DNA of 64,000 nt, from contig JAIQDT010003023.1 of assembly GCA_021521415.1 (NCBI GenBank), positions 62,001 through 126,000 on the forward strand. Reading direction: 5' to 3'. This DNA comes from Bidens hawaiensis (taxonomy: Eukaryota; Streptophyta; Magnoliopsida; Asterales; Asteraceae). The stretch's first letter is position 1. Each line of letters opens with the position of its first letter. The position numbers and the translations under genes are program-made. Below are positions 1 to 11,812 of this stretch, one piece after another. The notes beneath the pieces were generated by a model, which was given only the letters and a program-made list of their open reading frames with translations, was not told the origin of the DNA and ran no database searches.

Positions 1-386
1 TTACAAATATCATTCATCTTAGCCACATTTTTTCACACATTTTGGTTTGTTGTCAAGATCTCATCATGGAGAACATAAACCTATTAAATAATATTTATAT
101 TACTAATAAGAATTACATATTTGTGTTTAATATTATTAGCTGTAAGTGAAAACCAATTTTCACTATTTTCCCAGATGTTAAATAAACCCACAATCATTCA
201 TGAGATGACATACATGTCTGATATTTAGGTAGGTGGTTTTTGGTCTTTAAATAATTTCCAAGAGAAGTTGGCATATATTATCCAAAATGGATTACCACTT
301 AATTTGGAATGCATGAAGCCATGAATGTTGGCACTGCCACTACAGATGACACTGGAGTGATTGGAGCACTCCTTGAAGTATAAATT

Positions 387-579
387 ATGAACTCAAAAGA
401 ATTATAAAAGAAAGATATTTAAAAGAAATGCTTTAAGATGAATGAGCACTAGGGCGTAGGCTTTTTCAAATGTTTCAAATTTCAATAATGAACTCAAAAG
501 AATTAAAAGAAAGATATTTGAAAAAAAAAATTGTTTTAAGATGAGTGAACATTAAGGTTTAGGTTTTTCAAATGTTTCT
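387..579. repeat. Diverged ~101-bp tandem duplication
   Basis: Two adjacent copies begin with 'atgaactcaaaagaatta' at 387 and 488 and both end in 'tttttcaaatgtttc'. They differ by substitutions and by an A-run expansion, so the duplication is old. Confidence 0.75.
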
Positions 580-1254
580 CCACTTGGCTTGTATGTTACC
601 TATTTAAAGTCAAACATGGTATAGATACCTTGTAGATTGCCAACCTCTAATTATTTTGGCCTACCAGCATATTCAGAAGACAACAAAAGGGTTAAAGGAC
701 TAAATAAAGATATAGATTATGACAGGTCCACATTTAAGAATAAAAGTTACATTGGTGTGTATATGGTAACGTGGGGATAATAAAGGTTGTGGTGGAGGTC
801 AAATTGTAAAAATAATTGTGAGGTGGTGGGAGTGGTCTGGTGAAGGTGAGTCAGGTGACGACTGTGGTTTATAGTAGATTAAAAACCGTGTTAAAAGTCA
901 AAACCTCCAAATACGAAAAACAATTAATTGAGTCATATTCAAAAGAAAAATACAAGTGTCCAATTGTACATAAAACATATAATAACATTCAAGGCCCGGA
1001 TGTTATTTATTTGGGATTTTTACCAACACCATCTTACATCAACGACTACGTGTATTCCCAAATCGAAAAATCAATGGCACATTTTTATATATCTATAGGG
1101 GTGAGATATAAAGAAAGCTATTCTTGAAGAGAAAACTAGATAATCAATAAAAAAAATTTTCTAACTTCTTTAAAAAAATATTTTATAATTTTTTATTCTT
1201 TCATCCCTCTAATAAGTTGATATGTTCCTTTAAAAATATAAAAAATTATCGATG

Positions 1255-1590
1255 TAGTACATATGTGTAATAGTATGTATTGCATATATACAATAGTTTG
1301 TATTGCATATAATACAACGCAATTGCATTATACAATACACACTATTGAGTATATGCAAATACAACAATATTTCATGTATGCAATACACATGATTGCACAT
1401 ATATAATACAACACCAATGTGCATATACACTATATCAAATTTTTTATTTTTGCATATAATATTATAATATAACACTATATCACATATACAATACAAAAAT
1501 TTCATATATGTTATTCAACACCATTTCACATATAAAATACACACTATTGCACATATGCAATAGAAAACAAGTCGATGTATTGCATATGTA
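1255..1590. repeat. Cluster of imperfect 'TGCATAT/ATACAATAC' words
   Basis: Short words such as 'tgcatata', 'acaataca' and their complements alternate on both strands for about 330 bp. The cluster is very AT-rich and able to fold back. No terminal repeats or target duplication could be made out, so I treat it as low-complexity repeat. Confidence 0.5.
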
Positions 1591-1783
1591 CACTACAACG
1601 AGTTTTTTTTTATTTTTTTTTATTTATTTTAATTTACATATTTTTTTCTGATGAAGAATAACAACACATAAGAAGGATGAAAGAAAAAATATTTTAAAAA
1701 TATATTTTTTAATTAAATTAAAAATATTTCTTTATTAATTTTATAGTTCTCACTCTAAGAAGGATCTCTCTTAATCCTCTCCC

Positions 1784-1822
1784 TATATATATATATGTAT
1801 GTATGTATATGTATGTATGTAT
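1784..1822. repeat. TA / GTAT microsatellite
   Basis: A run of (TA)n is followed by GTAT and ATGT tetranucleotide units. Confidence 0.85.
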
Positions 1823-2124
1823 AAATTGCTAAATTAATTGCATATTTCCCATTACTAAAACATATATATTACATATTTATATCTGTCGGTTACTCGTCCG
1901 GTTACACGTTACTTGTTTGACGTCAACTAAGGTGTCCAGATAAATATATAATATATATGTTGTGAAAAAAAATGGAAATATGTTGATTGTTTGTTTTGTA
2001 GAAATATGTAATTAATAATCTCAGGAAGGGAGATATGTAATTTGTTTTTGTTATTGAAGAAATATGTAATTAATGATTTAAAAAGGAGAGATATATAAAA
2101 GCTCTTATTTTTATTTATAAACAA

Positions 2125-2853
2125 CTAGTTTTTGAACCCGTGTATCACACGGGATTTGTTAAATAACCGAAATTTAGGTATTTAATCATACGTAATTTAG
2201 GGATTTTCTTTTGAATTTATAGATTAATTTTAATATAATCACACACACTTTAAATGCAATATTTAAATTTAACAATTTCTTAAGATTGAAATAATGTTTT
2301 AAGATGACATAAAAATATAAAATCAATTATTGGTACCTAAACATATTAAAGATGTTCTATATGATCAATACGAATGTAAGTTAAATAGTGTTTTACAAAT
2401 TATAAGATTATAAATATTGTATTTATTCAACGAAATTTGAAGTGCACACAAAACTAAGTATCTATTATAAACATATGTCACTAATTATTATACAATAATG
2501 GTTCGTAAATCATTATTTAACTAATTTAATAATAATAATTCACTATTCAATTTTAAACTTATTATAGATATTCAATGGTTTATATGTTTTTTTTTTAGAA
2601 ATTATGGTCAAATTTTCTATATCTAATAGTAAAATTAGATGCAATAGGTTAGTAAAAGTAAATGTTATTTAAATTACATTAATTTTTTTTTCATATGGGT
2701 TATAACTAATGGGTGATACCAATAAAACCTATGACCCATGGATAGCATGGATTAAAAAATGTGAAGATTAGAAAATAAGAGAAAAATTAAAATTAAGATT
2801 GAATGTGGTATGACGCATCATCATCATTATTTTTGTTTATTAATACAGGTAGA
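2125..2853 (-). mobile_element. Probable non-autonomous Helitron (~0.73 kb)
   Basis: Read on the minus strand, the 3' end shows the classic Helitron signature: a GC-rich hairpin (2153-2137, CCCGTGTG/ACACGGG type), an 8-nt spacer, then CTAG (2128-2125) followed by T. The opposite end begins TC (complement of 2853-2852) with 'TCTACCTGTATTAATAAA' and is preceded by A, so insertion is between A and T as expected for Helitrons. No Rep/helicase coding sequence is present, so it would be non-autonomous. The 3' end is well supported; the 5' end is chosen only by the TC start and the AT-rich consensus and could lie elsewhere. Confidence 0.5.
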
Positions 2854-3273
2854 TTGGTTAGGATGAAAACACTTAACTAAAATCAAGAAATCTATAGACT
2901 GCAAAGCAAAATTGAACCTCTTAATGGAACGTCTTGAATAGGCATTTTTTTATGGTAAGGACTCTACAAGTTCAGATATAATTGGTGAGGTTCTAGCAGC
3001 CATGTTGGATGGCTTAGAAGTTTTTTTGGGACAAAGTTACAACTTACAAGCACTAAAATACATTATTTTTGCTATAGAATATTTATTGTTTAAAAATAAC
3101 CCCAACCAGTAACTAAAAGGATGCAACACTTAAAAATAGTTATCATTACTTTACAAAGATTATTCAAAAGGTCACATACTTTAGGCATTTGGCTATCCTC
3201 CAAAAGCACACTCTGTCTATATATATAGACAGGAATATAAACATGTTATATGCAGGTGACAAAATAAATCCTT

Positions 3274-3282
3274 TATATATAA
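3274..3282 (+). promoter_or_regulatory. TATA box of the carbonic anhydrase gene
   Basis: 'TATATATAA' lies 58 bp upstream of the ATG at 3340, a usual plant distance for a short 5' leader. A further TATA-like run near 3220 is an alternative. Confidence 0.5.
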
Positions 3283-3339
3283 GCCTGTTCCTGTTATCAT
3301 CTTCATAAGCCATAAGCAAGAATCTCTCTATATTTACCC

Positions 3340-5094
3340 ATGGCTATTCAAGATGTTTCCTTTTTCTCCATGGCCTTGACCTTCTTCCTTGGAACATGCG
3401 CCAATATCGGTATGATCTATATCTCCATATATGCATGTATTTCTTCATCTATAACATGCAATTTTCAATCTATACAGTATTGTAACTCAGTGTTGGAATT
3501 TGAAGTTGTTACGTAGATTAAGCGGCTGCTAATATATATACTTTTATAAGTTAAAAGTTATCGTATTTTGATTTTAATGTTTGAAAAAAGAAAGTCCTAA
3601 ATGTTTGTTTACATGTTACTTGCAAAATCTGAAAACTAGTACAAGTCTAGCTATAACCATTGTTAAGTGATGGTTTTAATTTTAAAATATGTTCTTTTTG
3701 GATATTTGGTTTGTAATTTGTGATTGTTCTTTTACTGAATGGTGGCAAACAGTGAATGGGGGAGCACCTCCACCACCGGAGTTCACTTACTTGGGCCCAT
3801 CTGACCCATCAAAATGGGGGAGTCTAAGCCCAGCATACTCGGCCTGCTCTAAAGGAAAGCATCAGTCTCCGGTCAACATAGTAGAGTCAAAATGCGATCA
3901 TGATCGAAACCTAAAGCCGTTAGACATCGAATATAATATTGCTGTCAATGCTACTCTTGTGGACAATCTCTACAATGTTCAGGTTTGTATTCGCTGATGT
4001 TGTTTATTTAATCAATGTTGATTTTTTTCTTTAATTTTGACTTTTGGAGTTAATCTTTAATGTTTAACTTGATCTTGCTCAATGTTGGACCATGTAAATC
4101 TTTCTACCAATTTTGACTTTATGTGTTTTTTATATGACTTTGACTTTTGAACATTTCATTTTGACCAAGATTGTTATTGGTAAAACTGGTGCAGATTAAT
4201 TATGATGGAAATGCAGGAATGTTGAGAATAAATGGTAAAAATTATAGTCTAATTCAAATGCATTGGCATTCACCTTCCGAGCATCACCTCAATGGTCTTC
4301 GGTATGTCTTTCCTATGTTTTAACCATACACTTTGACTTTTAAAGTCAAACATTTAACATAATACTTCAAAATTATAGGTATGCTGCTGAGCTACATTTG
4401 GTTCACAAAGCCAATGATGGGGAAGTATCAGTTGTAGCCATTCTTTACCGTTATGATCATCCTGACCCTCTTCTATCTAAGGTAAGTTGTTACATAATTG
4501 GAAATTAAATGTTTCATGGTATAATAACTATGTATATTAAGGGCGTGTATGAAACTGCAAAATTCAAAGAAGAAGATAAAGAAAAAAAAAAACATAACCA
4601 AATGACAAAACGAAAACCGGAACCAATCACTGGTATGTATCCAAAGATGGCAATAAATACAAGCAATTGATATTCAATTTGCTACACTAAATAGATCCAG
4701 TCCAAACTGGCCCAATTGAGGAAAATGGTTCATAGTAACAAACAAGCCCAGATTCCTATCGGAACCATCACCACCACGGAAATTAGGAAACACTCACGGA
4801 AGTATTACCGATATGTCGGATCGTTTCTACGCCTCCATGCACCGAAGGCGTGATTTGGAGCATTCTTGGCAAGGTATGATCATGATTTCATTGCTATAAA
4901 TTAATTTCTCTAGCTTTTTAAAAGATGTCATTTGGGTTTAACGAAAATTATAGGTATGCTCAATTTCACGAGAGCAAGTAGACGCGTTAGAGGCGCCATT
5001 GCTTGTGGATGACAAGCGTAACTCAAGACCAGTTCAGCCACTGAACGGAAGACATATAAAGCTATATGATGATGCTGATATGAACCACTTTTAA
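3340..5094 (+). pseudogene. Alpha-type carbonic anhydrase, six exons, frameshift in exon 5
   Basis: Alpha-carbonic anhydrases hydrate CO2 to bicarbonate with a His3-bound zinc; plant members are secreted or plastid-targeted. Exons with GT/AG borders: 3340-3409, 3753-3982, 4195-4301, 4379-4481, 4695-4873 and 4954-5094. The N-terminus is a hydrophobic signal peptide. Exon 2 carries 'KGKHQSPVNI'. Exons 3-4 keep all three zinc histidines ('QMHWHSPSEHH', 'AELHLVHK') and the gatekeeper Glu. Exon 5 carries 'RKYYRYVGS' and, in the +1 frame, 'TPPCTEGVIW'; exon 6 gives 'SREQVDALEAP' and 'RPVQPLNGR'. Intron phases agree throughout except for one missing base near 4824-4829, which shifts the frame inside the conserved C-terminal core and gives an early stop. 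Without it the product would be about 276 residues, normal for the family. Either a young pseudogene or a sequencing error; only this one lesion is seen. Confidence 0.9.
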
Positions 5095-5233
5095 TTAAAA
5101 TTATGTATGCACAAGTTTTGATCAAAAGAAAGTGTGCATCACGTTAATCGTGACATTATTTAAATACTAAATGACTTAAGTACTTAAGTTGAAATAAATA
5201 TTAATTATAGTTTGGCTAAAGTGGGGTATCGGA

Positions 5234-5253
5234 GCTCTCCAAATTTGGAGAGC
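5234..5253. repeat. 20-bp perfect palindrome
   Basis: GCTCTCCAAATTTGGAGAGC reads the same on both strands. It lies 140 bp downstream of the carbonic anhydrase stop. A role in 3'-end formation is possible but unsupported. Confidence 0.8.
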
Positions 5254-5440
5254 GCGGTAGCCTAAATCTAAAAAAGTTGCCGTTCTAAAAAAAATTATAG
5301 TAAACAAACTTTATTTTTGTGTAGTACCGGTGTGGGTCCCATCCCTTCACTCCAATGGTTCTCTTTGTGTCTCAAGTATCAACGAACACATTTTTTTAAA
5401 CAATCAAAGAACACATGCTTCCCGTATAGATCACTAGATA

Positions 5441-5805
5441 GTAGATATTGGAGGTGTACAAAACCGGTTTTTTCCTAAACCGAACCGGTTTGGTCAAAGC
5501 CTTGTCAAAACCGGTTTGACCCAAACCGGTTCTGTTTAGAAACCGGTTTTAGAGCAAGAGTTGTGTAACTGGTCCATTGTGGTTTGGTTCGGTTTAGAAC
5601 CGGTTTAACTAGATTAAAAGCGGTTTAACTGGTTTTAACCCAAACCGGTCCGGCTTTAAAACCGGTTTGATAGATCTAAAGAGGAACCGGTCCTGAAACT
5701 GACGGTTTGGGTCAGTTTGGAAATCGGTTCAGCTGAAACCGAGGTTATTGTAAAACCGGTTCGGTTTACATAAAACCGGTCCCAACCCGGTTTTTTTATA
5801 CCTCT
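5441..5805. mobile_element. Foldback/MITE-like element packed with 'AACCGGTT' words
   Basis: About twenty copies of AAACCGGTTT or half-sites occur in both orientations over 350 bp. The ends are imperfect inverted repeats: 'GAGGTGTACAAAACCGG' at 5451 against the complement of the right end, 'AGAGGTATAAAAAAACCGG'. The 8-mer ACTAGATA occurs at 5433-5440 and again at 5806-5813, a size that fits a hAT-type target duplication, but on the left it is 10 bp outside the inverted repeat, so that border is uncertain. No coding capacity. Confidence 0.55.
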
Positions 5806-5813
5806 ACTAGATA

Positions 5814-8663
5814 TGCACTATTTGAGGCATGTGGTTGTGGGTCCCATTTATACCAGTCTATTTGCCAAAATGAATATTTCCTTTACAAATTAAAAACTAT
5901 TAATTGATGTTAATAGAGCATGATATACAACTAACGAGTTTTATGTAAATGTAACTGAGCGTCTTATAATATATAATAATCACCACTTTTGTTAGATCTT
6001 TTGCTGAATCAAATGCTACCCTTTTGTAAAAAGAAACCATTTGATTAAGCCACATGAAAAGCCAACTAGATGTTCATTTGCATGAAGACTAACGATCCAT
6101 CACACGCAGTTTGCTGTATGATTGTACTGGGAAGTTGGGTGTACTTGAAGAGATGGTAAGAAGAAAATTAAGTTTTGGATATTATATATATGTCAAATAT
6201 CATAAGTTTACTAATATTTATAACAAAATAGGTGAATATCAATATAAATAAGAAAAATACATTCTTAAATAATAAATTATTTTAAATTGCTAATCATTAG
6301 TTAAAAAAATGATATTTGTTCTTTAATATTATAGAAATACGAATTATGTTTTATTTTTTAAAGTCGAAATCGACCCAAGTTCACCGACTAGATGTGTTTC
6401 TAGCCGAAGTTGACCACCTTTGATCGATTCTTAATAACTAGGCGTTGTTAAAGAAACTCGCCCCAATGACATACCTTGTAGTAAGTATTCGGGGAGTACT
6501 CGCCTTGTAAACCTAGTTTTACAACATTGGTTTGTTGTTTACGTGACTACTTTGTCAATGATCCACTAACTATTTACAAATCAGTTTAAAGCCAATCTTT
6601 TCTTTGCAAATGATCCACTAACCGTTTACTAATAAGTTCAACGCCAGTCTTCCAAACTAATCACACCAACCCCTATGAGTTTAGTCTAATCGAAAATCAT
6701 ATTTATACATAGTTGCAAGTGGAGCAACGTGAAGTTTATAAACGAGCAGAAGAAGATTTGTGTTTCTAAGATCTTGTTTTCTCACAAGCACAAGAAGATA
6801 TGAAACAAGAATAAAAGGGAAAGATTTAGGTATGTCGATAATCTCGCCAAAGTTTCATATTTTCGTTAAGACTCGCTTCTGATTGTTCGGCGGCAAACTT
6901 TTAAAGTATACTTTTTATTGCTAAAACTTGGGGAAACACTCTATACTGCAAATCTCTTTTACATAGACTTGTGTAAGAGATATATACATTGTAATAGTTT
7001 TAACTTTTAACAAGTATAAAAAGGAGTGTATGATTAGAATTCAAACCTTAGCGTCGTCTAGGGTTTGCGTTTTGTAATCGTGGTTTGTACATTGATTATT
7101 ATGTTACTTCAACAATTAGTTTGTTTATGCCAAAGTGAGTCCAAACATACCTTAGTTCGTTTGGCTAGTTCAATGACATGATTAAAGGTTGAAAAGCCAA
7201 ATACGTGTCTTCACTTTTTGTGTGTTCTCAACCCATGCCTCTTTAGATATGCTGATTCCCTTTTTAGTTGTCGTGAAATATCAAAACAAACATATTATTA
7301 ATATTACATACTATTCAAAAAAGAACTAATAGATAACAATCCCACTGAATAAACTAATATCTCGGGTTACTATCTTTTGACACATGAGATACGGCTTAAT
7401 TTTCATTTTTGCATTTATAATAGAAATTGATAACGTGACACTTTAAAAAAATCTCACATCTATTGTTACAAAAAAGATTTTAAGTTTATAGGCAAGCCAT
7501 AAATATTACCATCAACATATTTTTGGCGAGAGAAATTTCATGATTTGCGACATCCCGATAAGCTTCCACCCCTGGTATTGTTACGTAGAGAATTAAAATC
7601 GTGATCTCATGGTTGCAAAGTTACGCAAGGCAGTGGAAACAATATTGATTGGTATGTGATGTTGAATCTACAAGTGTTATCAAAGTCGCTCATGTCTCAT
7701 TTAGCATGGTTGGACAAACATGATTTATGGCGATAAATCCCTTAAGGGAATGATTGTGATGATTGTGTTGACTTAGAGAAATCCCATGCCTGGCAGTAAA
7801 TGTCATTAACACGTTTGGGAGTCTCGGTTATGAACAAGAGAAGAATTAGAATTTCACACTTAATGTTTGGATGAGAAATTCAAGGATTTGTGATTTTCTT
7901 GTAGAAGTTTTCATCCCAAGTATTTTTATGTCCAAAAATAAAGCTGTGAGTTCCCAGCTGTAATATAACTAATATTGATCGTTATGATAGTTTTCATACG
8001 ATGGACGAAATATTATTTTGTGAAGCTTTCTTCAAGAGAACTAAATAAACCAATTTAGAGGAAAACTTACAGTATAGAAAAAACACAAGTGTGAGGACTG
8101 TGGTATGCTTATCTATTTAGACAAGTGAAACTAGATCCATTGTTCTAGGATCCACAAAAGAGGTTTAGAAGTATTTAATTTGGTATTGTATTAGATTGGT
8201 AAACTTAGGTGTTCTTTAATTATACTTTTAAATCCATATCTTTTTATCTATCTCACGAATTAAATACTCATCATTTTAACAGGAATACATTTATCTAACA
8301 CTTTGTTACTATTAGAACAAATGTCTTTTAATTTCCTTTTATATAACATACTGTTCAAAAGAGTTTTGGCTTAAAAGAAGCTTTAAGGAGGGGAGGGGGA
8401 GTAAGTAGAATTAGGACAAGAAAGAAAGGTAGAGAAAGTAAAATGTGTGATTATATTTCATGTTCCCTGGGTTAATGAAATGAAAGAAAAAAAAAATTAA
8501 ACATTTTAGGTGTTCTCAAGTTAAGAGGAAAGGAAAAAAAAATACAATTTTCCTATTATACCCTTTAAGTAAACTATATTATTATTATTATACTCAAATA
8601 TTTTCTCTTCTAATCTCTCTAATTTAGGAGCATAATAATATGCTCAAATTTTCAAGCATTGTC
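5814..8663. other. AT-rich intergenic spacer
   Basis: No ORF with recognisable motifs and no clear terminal repeats were found. The stretch is rich in A/T runs. A conserved-looking but uncodable segment around 7500-8050 shows stops in every frame. Confidence 0.5.
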
Positions 8664-8671
8664 TCTCATTT

Positions 8672-9540
8672 CAGTGGTGGATCTAGACGAAAATCTCATG
8701 AGTGACGTTCAAATTTTTTTTAACCATATTTCATACAATGTAAATGAATACTTTTTTACCGTAGTTTATAAATAAACAAATTCATTTTTACCCCATTTCA
8801 TATAATAATTTCTTTTTTTTTTAATTTAGTGTTGGATCGATATCATCATTTTCTTGGAATTTTGGATTGCTAATAAGGCTTTGTCATTTTATCTTTCAAG
8901 CTCCCTAATTTTCAAGAAACAAAATTTAAACCATAAACCTATAATCAATTCCAATTTACACATAAACCTCAAATCCTAATCAATTTTATTTACATTATTC
9001 AAATATCCAATAAACTATAATCAATCATTCAAATATTCAATTGTCCATAAGCATTCCAAATTAACAATTTATATAAACAAATTAAACAATTACAATTTTA
9101 GATAAAAGTAGAAGAATACATAAATTAAACAAGTAGAAGTCGAACCATGAAAGAGGCTACTCGGCTGTGGCATGGAGGTCCGATGACCGAAGGATGGCAA
9201 CAGGGGGTCGAGGCATCGTGGGGTGGACGATGGCTGAATGAAACTTTGTTTTGTTGCATGCTGATGTCCGGCTTAAACAAAAGCCCAAATATAAGAGAAC
9301 AATGAACAATAGTTATATTTGGTTTGAGTTTTAATTTGGTTAGGCTTTAAACTTTAGTTGAGTTTTAATTAGTTTTAACTTTTAATTTGGTTGGGCTTTA
9401 AACAAAGAGAGGTAACGCTATATTTTTTCAGGGGTAACGAAATACGAAAATTATCAAAAAAAAAAAAAAAATTTACACTACTGATGAAAAGTTGAGGGGT
9501 AACAGATGCTACCCATGGTTACTAGCTACATTCGCCCCTG
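8672..9540. mobile_element. Non-autonomous hAT element (~0.87 kb)
   Basis: The left end 'CAGTGGTGGATCTAG' pairs with the complement of the right end 'CAGGGGCGAATGTAG' (11 of 15 positions), typical hAT termini. The flanking octamers are TCTCATTT (8664-8671) and CTTCATTT (9541-9548), an imperfect 8-bp duplication sharing TCATTT. No transposase remains. An internal GC-richer block at about 9145-9240 stands out from the AT-rich body. Confidence 0.7.
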
Positions 9541-9548
9541 CTTCATTT

Positions 9549-11028
9549 CCCCTCTCATTCTCTTCTTAAAAAATCTCTGGAATATGATTTTTTTTTTTTC
9601 ATATTTTGCTCTCTTTTCCTTCCCCTTCCATTGTTAAATGAAACTCGGAAATACAGTGTTAGAGTTAATATATTCTTTTATAATTTTCTAATACGCTTAT
9701 ATTCCTAAAATTTTATTCTCATAAATGACTTATATGGTAATATATTTAATAGAAACATAAGAACAACAATTTGGTTAAATTTTATCTTCTGATTTTTTTT
9801 TCCAATCTAATCTCTTACCTAACCTTCAATTCACATCTTAAATTAATTACATGAGAAAAAAAAATCTTTGGGTTTTGATTTAAGCATTACATCAAACAAC
9901 TTGTTTGTATACTAAATTATCATTTATGCTCAAGTTCACAAAAAGGTTAAAACTCATAACTGAAATTCAAAATAATGAAATTCTTTTTTATCATACTATT
10001 CGCCAAATCTCCAAACCACAAACAAGATAAGCCTATCAAATTTTAGTCATTGAGGAACCAAAAAATCTATGAAAGATTGATTTACACATAAAGAGCAATG
10101 AAGATGAAAACTCGACGGTTTGGCTCTTTGACGAGATTAAAGATTTCGATTTGCATATCAATTTCATACCAATTACAGTCATTTTTATACGCACATCATG
10201 TATTTTACCATGATAAAACTCCTAATATTTGCCCCGTTTAAATAGTTTTTTGAGGTATAAAATTATTAATAGTTATGCTGCATTCTTATCATATTGCACA
10301 AAATTTCGTTGATGTCTTATTTATATTTCTTAAAAGGTATATTTAATTCCAAAGTTATACTCAAATACAAAAATATCTTAAAAAAAAATAATGATTACAT
10401 GCATCTCTATGAGGTAAAACCTTAAACGTAAAGTGTTTTTTTAGTGTTACTTTTTTAATATAACACACATCAAACACTAATATAATAATGAATAAAGCAC
10501 TTGATATTTACACACAAATCTACAAGTGTTTTACAAATACTCCATACAAGCAAGTACAGTTTGTAACCATGTGATCAACTCGAAAACGTAGAATGCAACC
10601 AATTTTAAATCTAGCCCATCTGAGCCCCGAAAGTCGGGCTTAAAATGCACAAAAATCACGACTTTGGAGACTTAGGTAGGTTAAATTTGAAATTTTGGTC
10701 GCTTGTTGCGTTTTTGGATTAATCGCATTACCTCCATTCTTTTAACCACAAATTATTATTATTATTATTTTTAATTAAAATTGATTCTTATCAATGCCGG
10801 CTATATACACATTAAAAAATACGAAGCAAGAAAAAGAAATATTTATAAACACCAAAGAAATCGATGCAACCGTCACTAATTGAATAAGTAAACAAATGGT
10901 TTAACTTTACCTTTTAGTCTTTTACAGCTCGCAGGACTATTTTTACCGTGCCCTATCGGCTAGGTGGGCCCCAGCCTAACAAACAACCCTAGTCAACGGT
11001 TGACGGTCTGTTCAGTCAACATCTCACC
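9549..11028. other. AT-rich intergenic spacer
   Basis: No supported gene. The right part contains the 3' flank of the minus-strand gene that ends at 11029. Simple runs such as (ATT)n near 10750 occur. Confidence 0.5.
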
Positions 11029-11706
11029 TCACCTCAAGTCTTCCGTCCGGCCGACAACTGCCACATTATTCCTTCCCGGAACCGAATATTCCGACGATCC
11101 GTTACTCTTTCCACCACCATAACAACCAGATCGAAACAACAACCGTACACAGCACATAAACCCGGTTTTCCGTCGAGTCACACCTTTTTCCTCCGGTTCG
11201 ATTGCCGGTCTATTCACCTTCCTCCGGCGAGGACAGTTCTTCGATCTAACTCTACCGAGACACGACACCTTCGGCGACGACGGTTCAGTCATCGAAAGAG
11301 CAGCCGGTTCTTTACCAATCGAATCGGATCTCTTCGGAAACAATAATATGTTCGCAAGCTTACAGTTCCTACGCTTCGAATCAATATTGCTCGTTTTCAA
11401 CGGCGCTTTCGAATTCAAAAACGATATCTGCAACGAACTCCCGTTAGCGTTCGGATTTACGATCGGAGTCAGATTAATCGAATTGGAGTTTCCTTTAATC
11501 GATTCGTTTCGATCTAAGAAGGCGTTGCGATCGAACCAGTCGAATTCAGAGTCCTTTGAGAGCCAGAATGATTCTGGCGCGTAATTGACTACTGTGCTTT
11601 CTGGAATGTCCTGATCTCGTAGCTCGTCGGCGAGTGTCTCGCACGTGATTCTACGGTCGCCGACGTGGCATGCCGGAGGTTGAGGTTCTGAATCTACTTG
11701 CGGCAT
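11029..11706 (-). CDS. Plant-specific basic protein of unknown function, 225 aa
   Basis: Single-exon gene. The protein opens MPQVD, has an acidic/aromatic segment at residues 44-63 ('PESFWLSKDSEFDWFDRNAF'), a Ser/Asn-rich middle, a conserved-looking block at 143-156 ('SSPKVSCLGRVRSK') followed by a strongly basic stretch, and a C-terminal 'RRKTGFMCCVRLLFRSG' segment. I recognise this arrangement as a plant-only uncharacterised family, but I know no biochemical role and assign none. No signal peptide or membrane segment is evident; the basic clusters would suit nuclear or membrane-peripheral location, which is inference. GC content and codon use are clearly higher than the surrounding spacer, and the reading frame is intact. 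The start is the first ATG after an in-frame open region; a TATA box lies about 100 bp upstream. Confidence 0.85.
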   Translation of the reverse strand: MPQVDSEPQPPACHVGDRRITCETLADELRDQDIPESTVVNYAPESFWLSKDSEFDWFDRNAFLDRNESIKGNSNSINLTPIVNPNANGSSLQISFLNSKAPLKTSNIDSKRRNCKLANILLFPKRSDSIGKEPAALSMTEPSSPKVSCLGRVRSKNCPRRRKVNRPAIEPEEKGVTRRKTGFMCCVRLLFRSGCYGGGKSNGSSEYSVPGRNNVAVVGRTEDLR

Positions 11707-11804
11707 TGTTTATGTTTAGGTGGACTCAGTGACTCACAGTACTTGATTTAAGTTTTCATAAAATACTTGTGGGAGGGAGCGTTTTAAATGTACAAATTGG
11801 AAGA

Positions 11805-11812
11805 TATTTATA
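11805..11812 (-). promoter_or_regulatory. TATA box of the 11029-11706 gene
   Basis: On the minus strand 'TATAAATA' lies about 100 bp upstream of the ATG at 11706, at the expected distance for a plant core promoter. Confidence 0.6.

Larger units (their letters stand above)
1..2124. other. AT-rich spacer, no supported gene
   Basis: No convincing gene is visible. A 95-codon ORF at 840-1127 has no recognisable motif and an AT-driven composition. The stretch holds a diverged ~101-bp tandem duplication, a patch of short inverted words and a TA/GTAT microsatellite, which are listed separately. Confidence 0.6.

Noticed and set aside
840..1127. 95-codon ORF
   Set aside because: No recognisable motif, AT-driven composition, no supporting promoter or splice structure.
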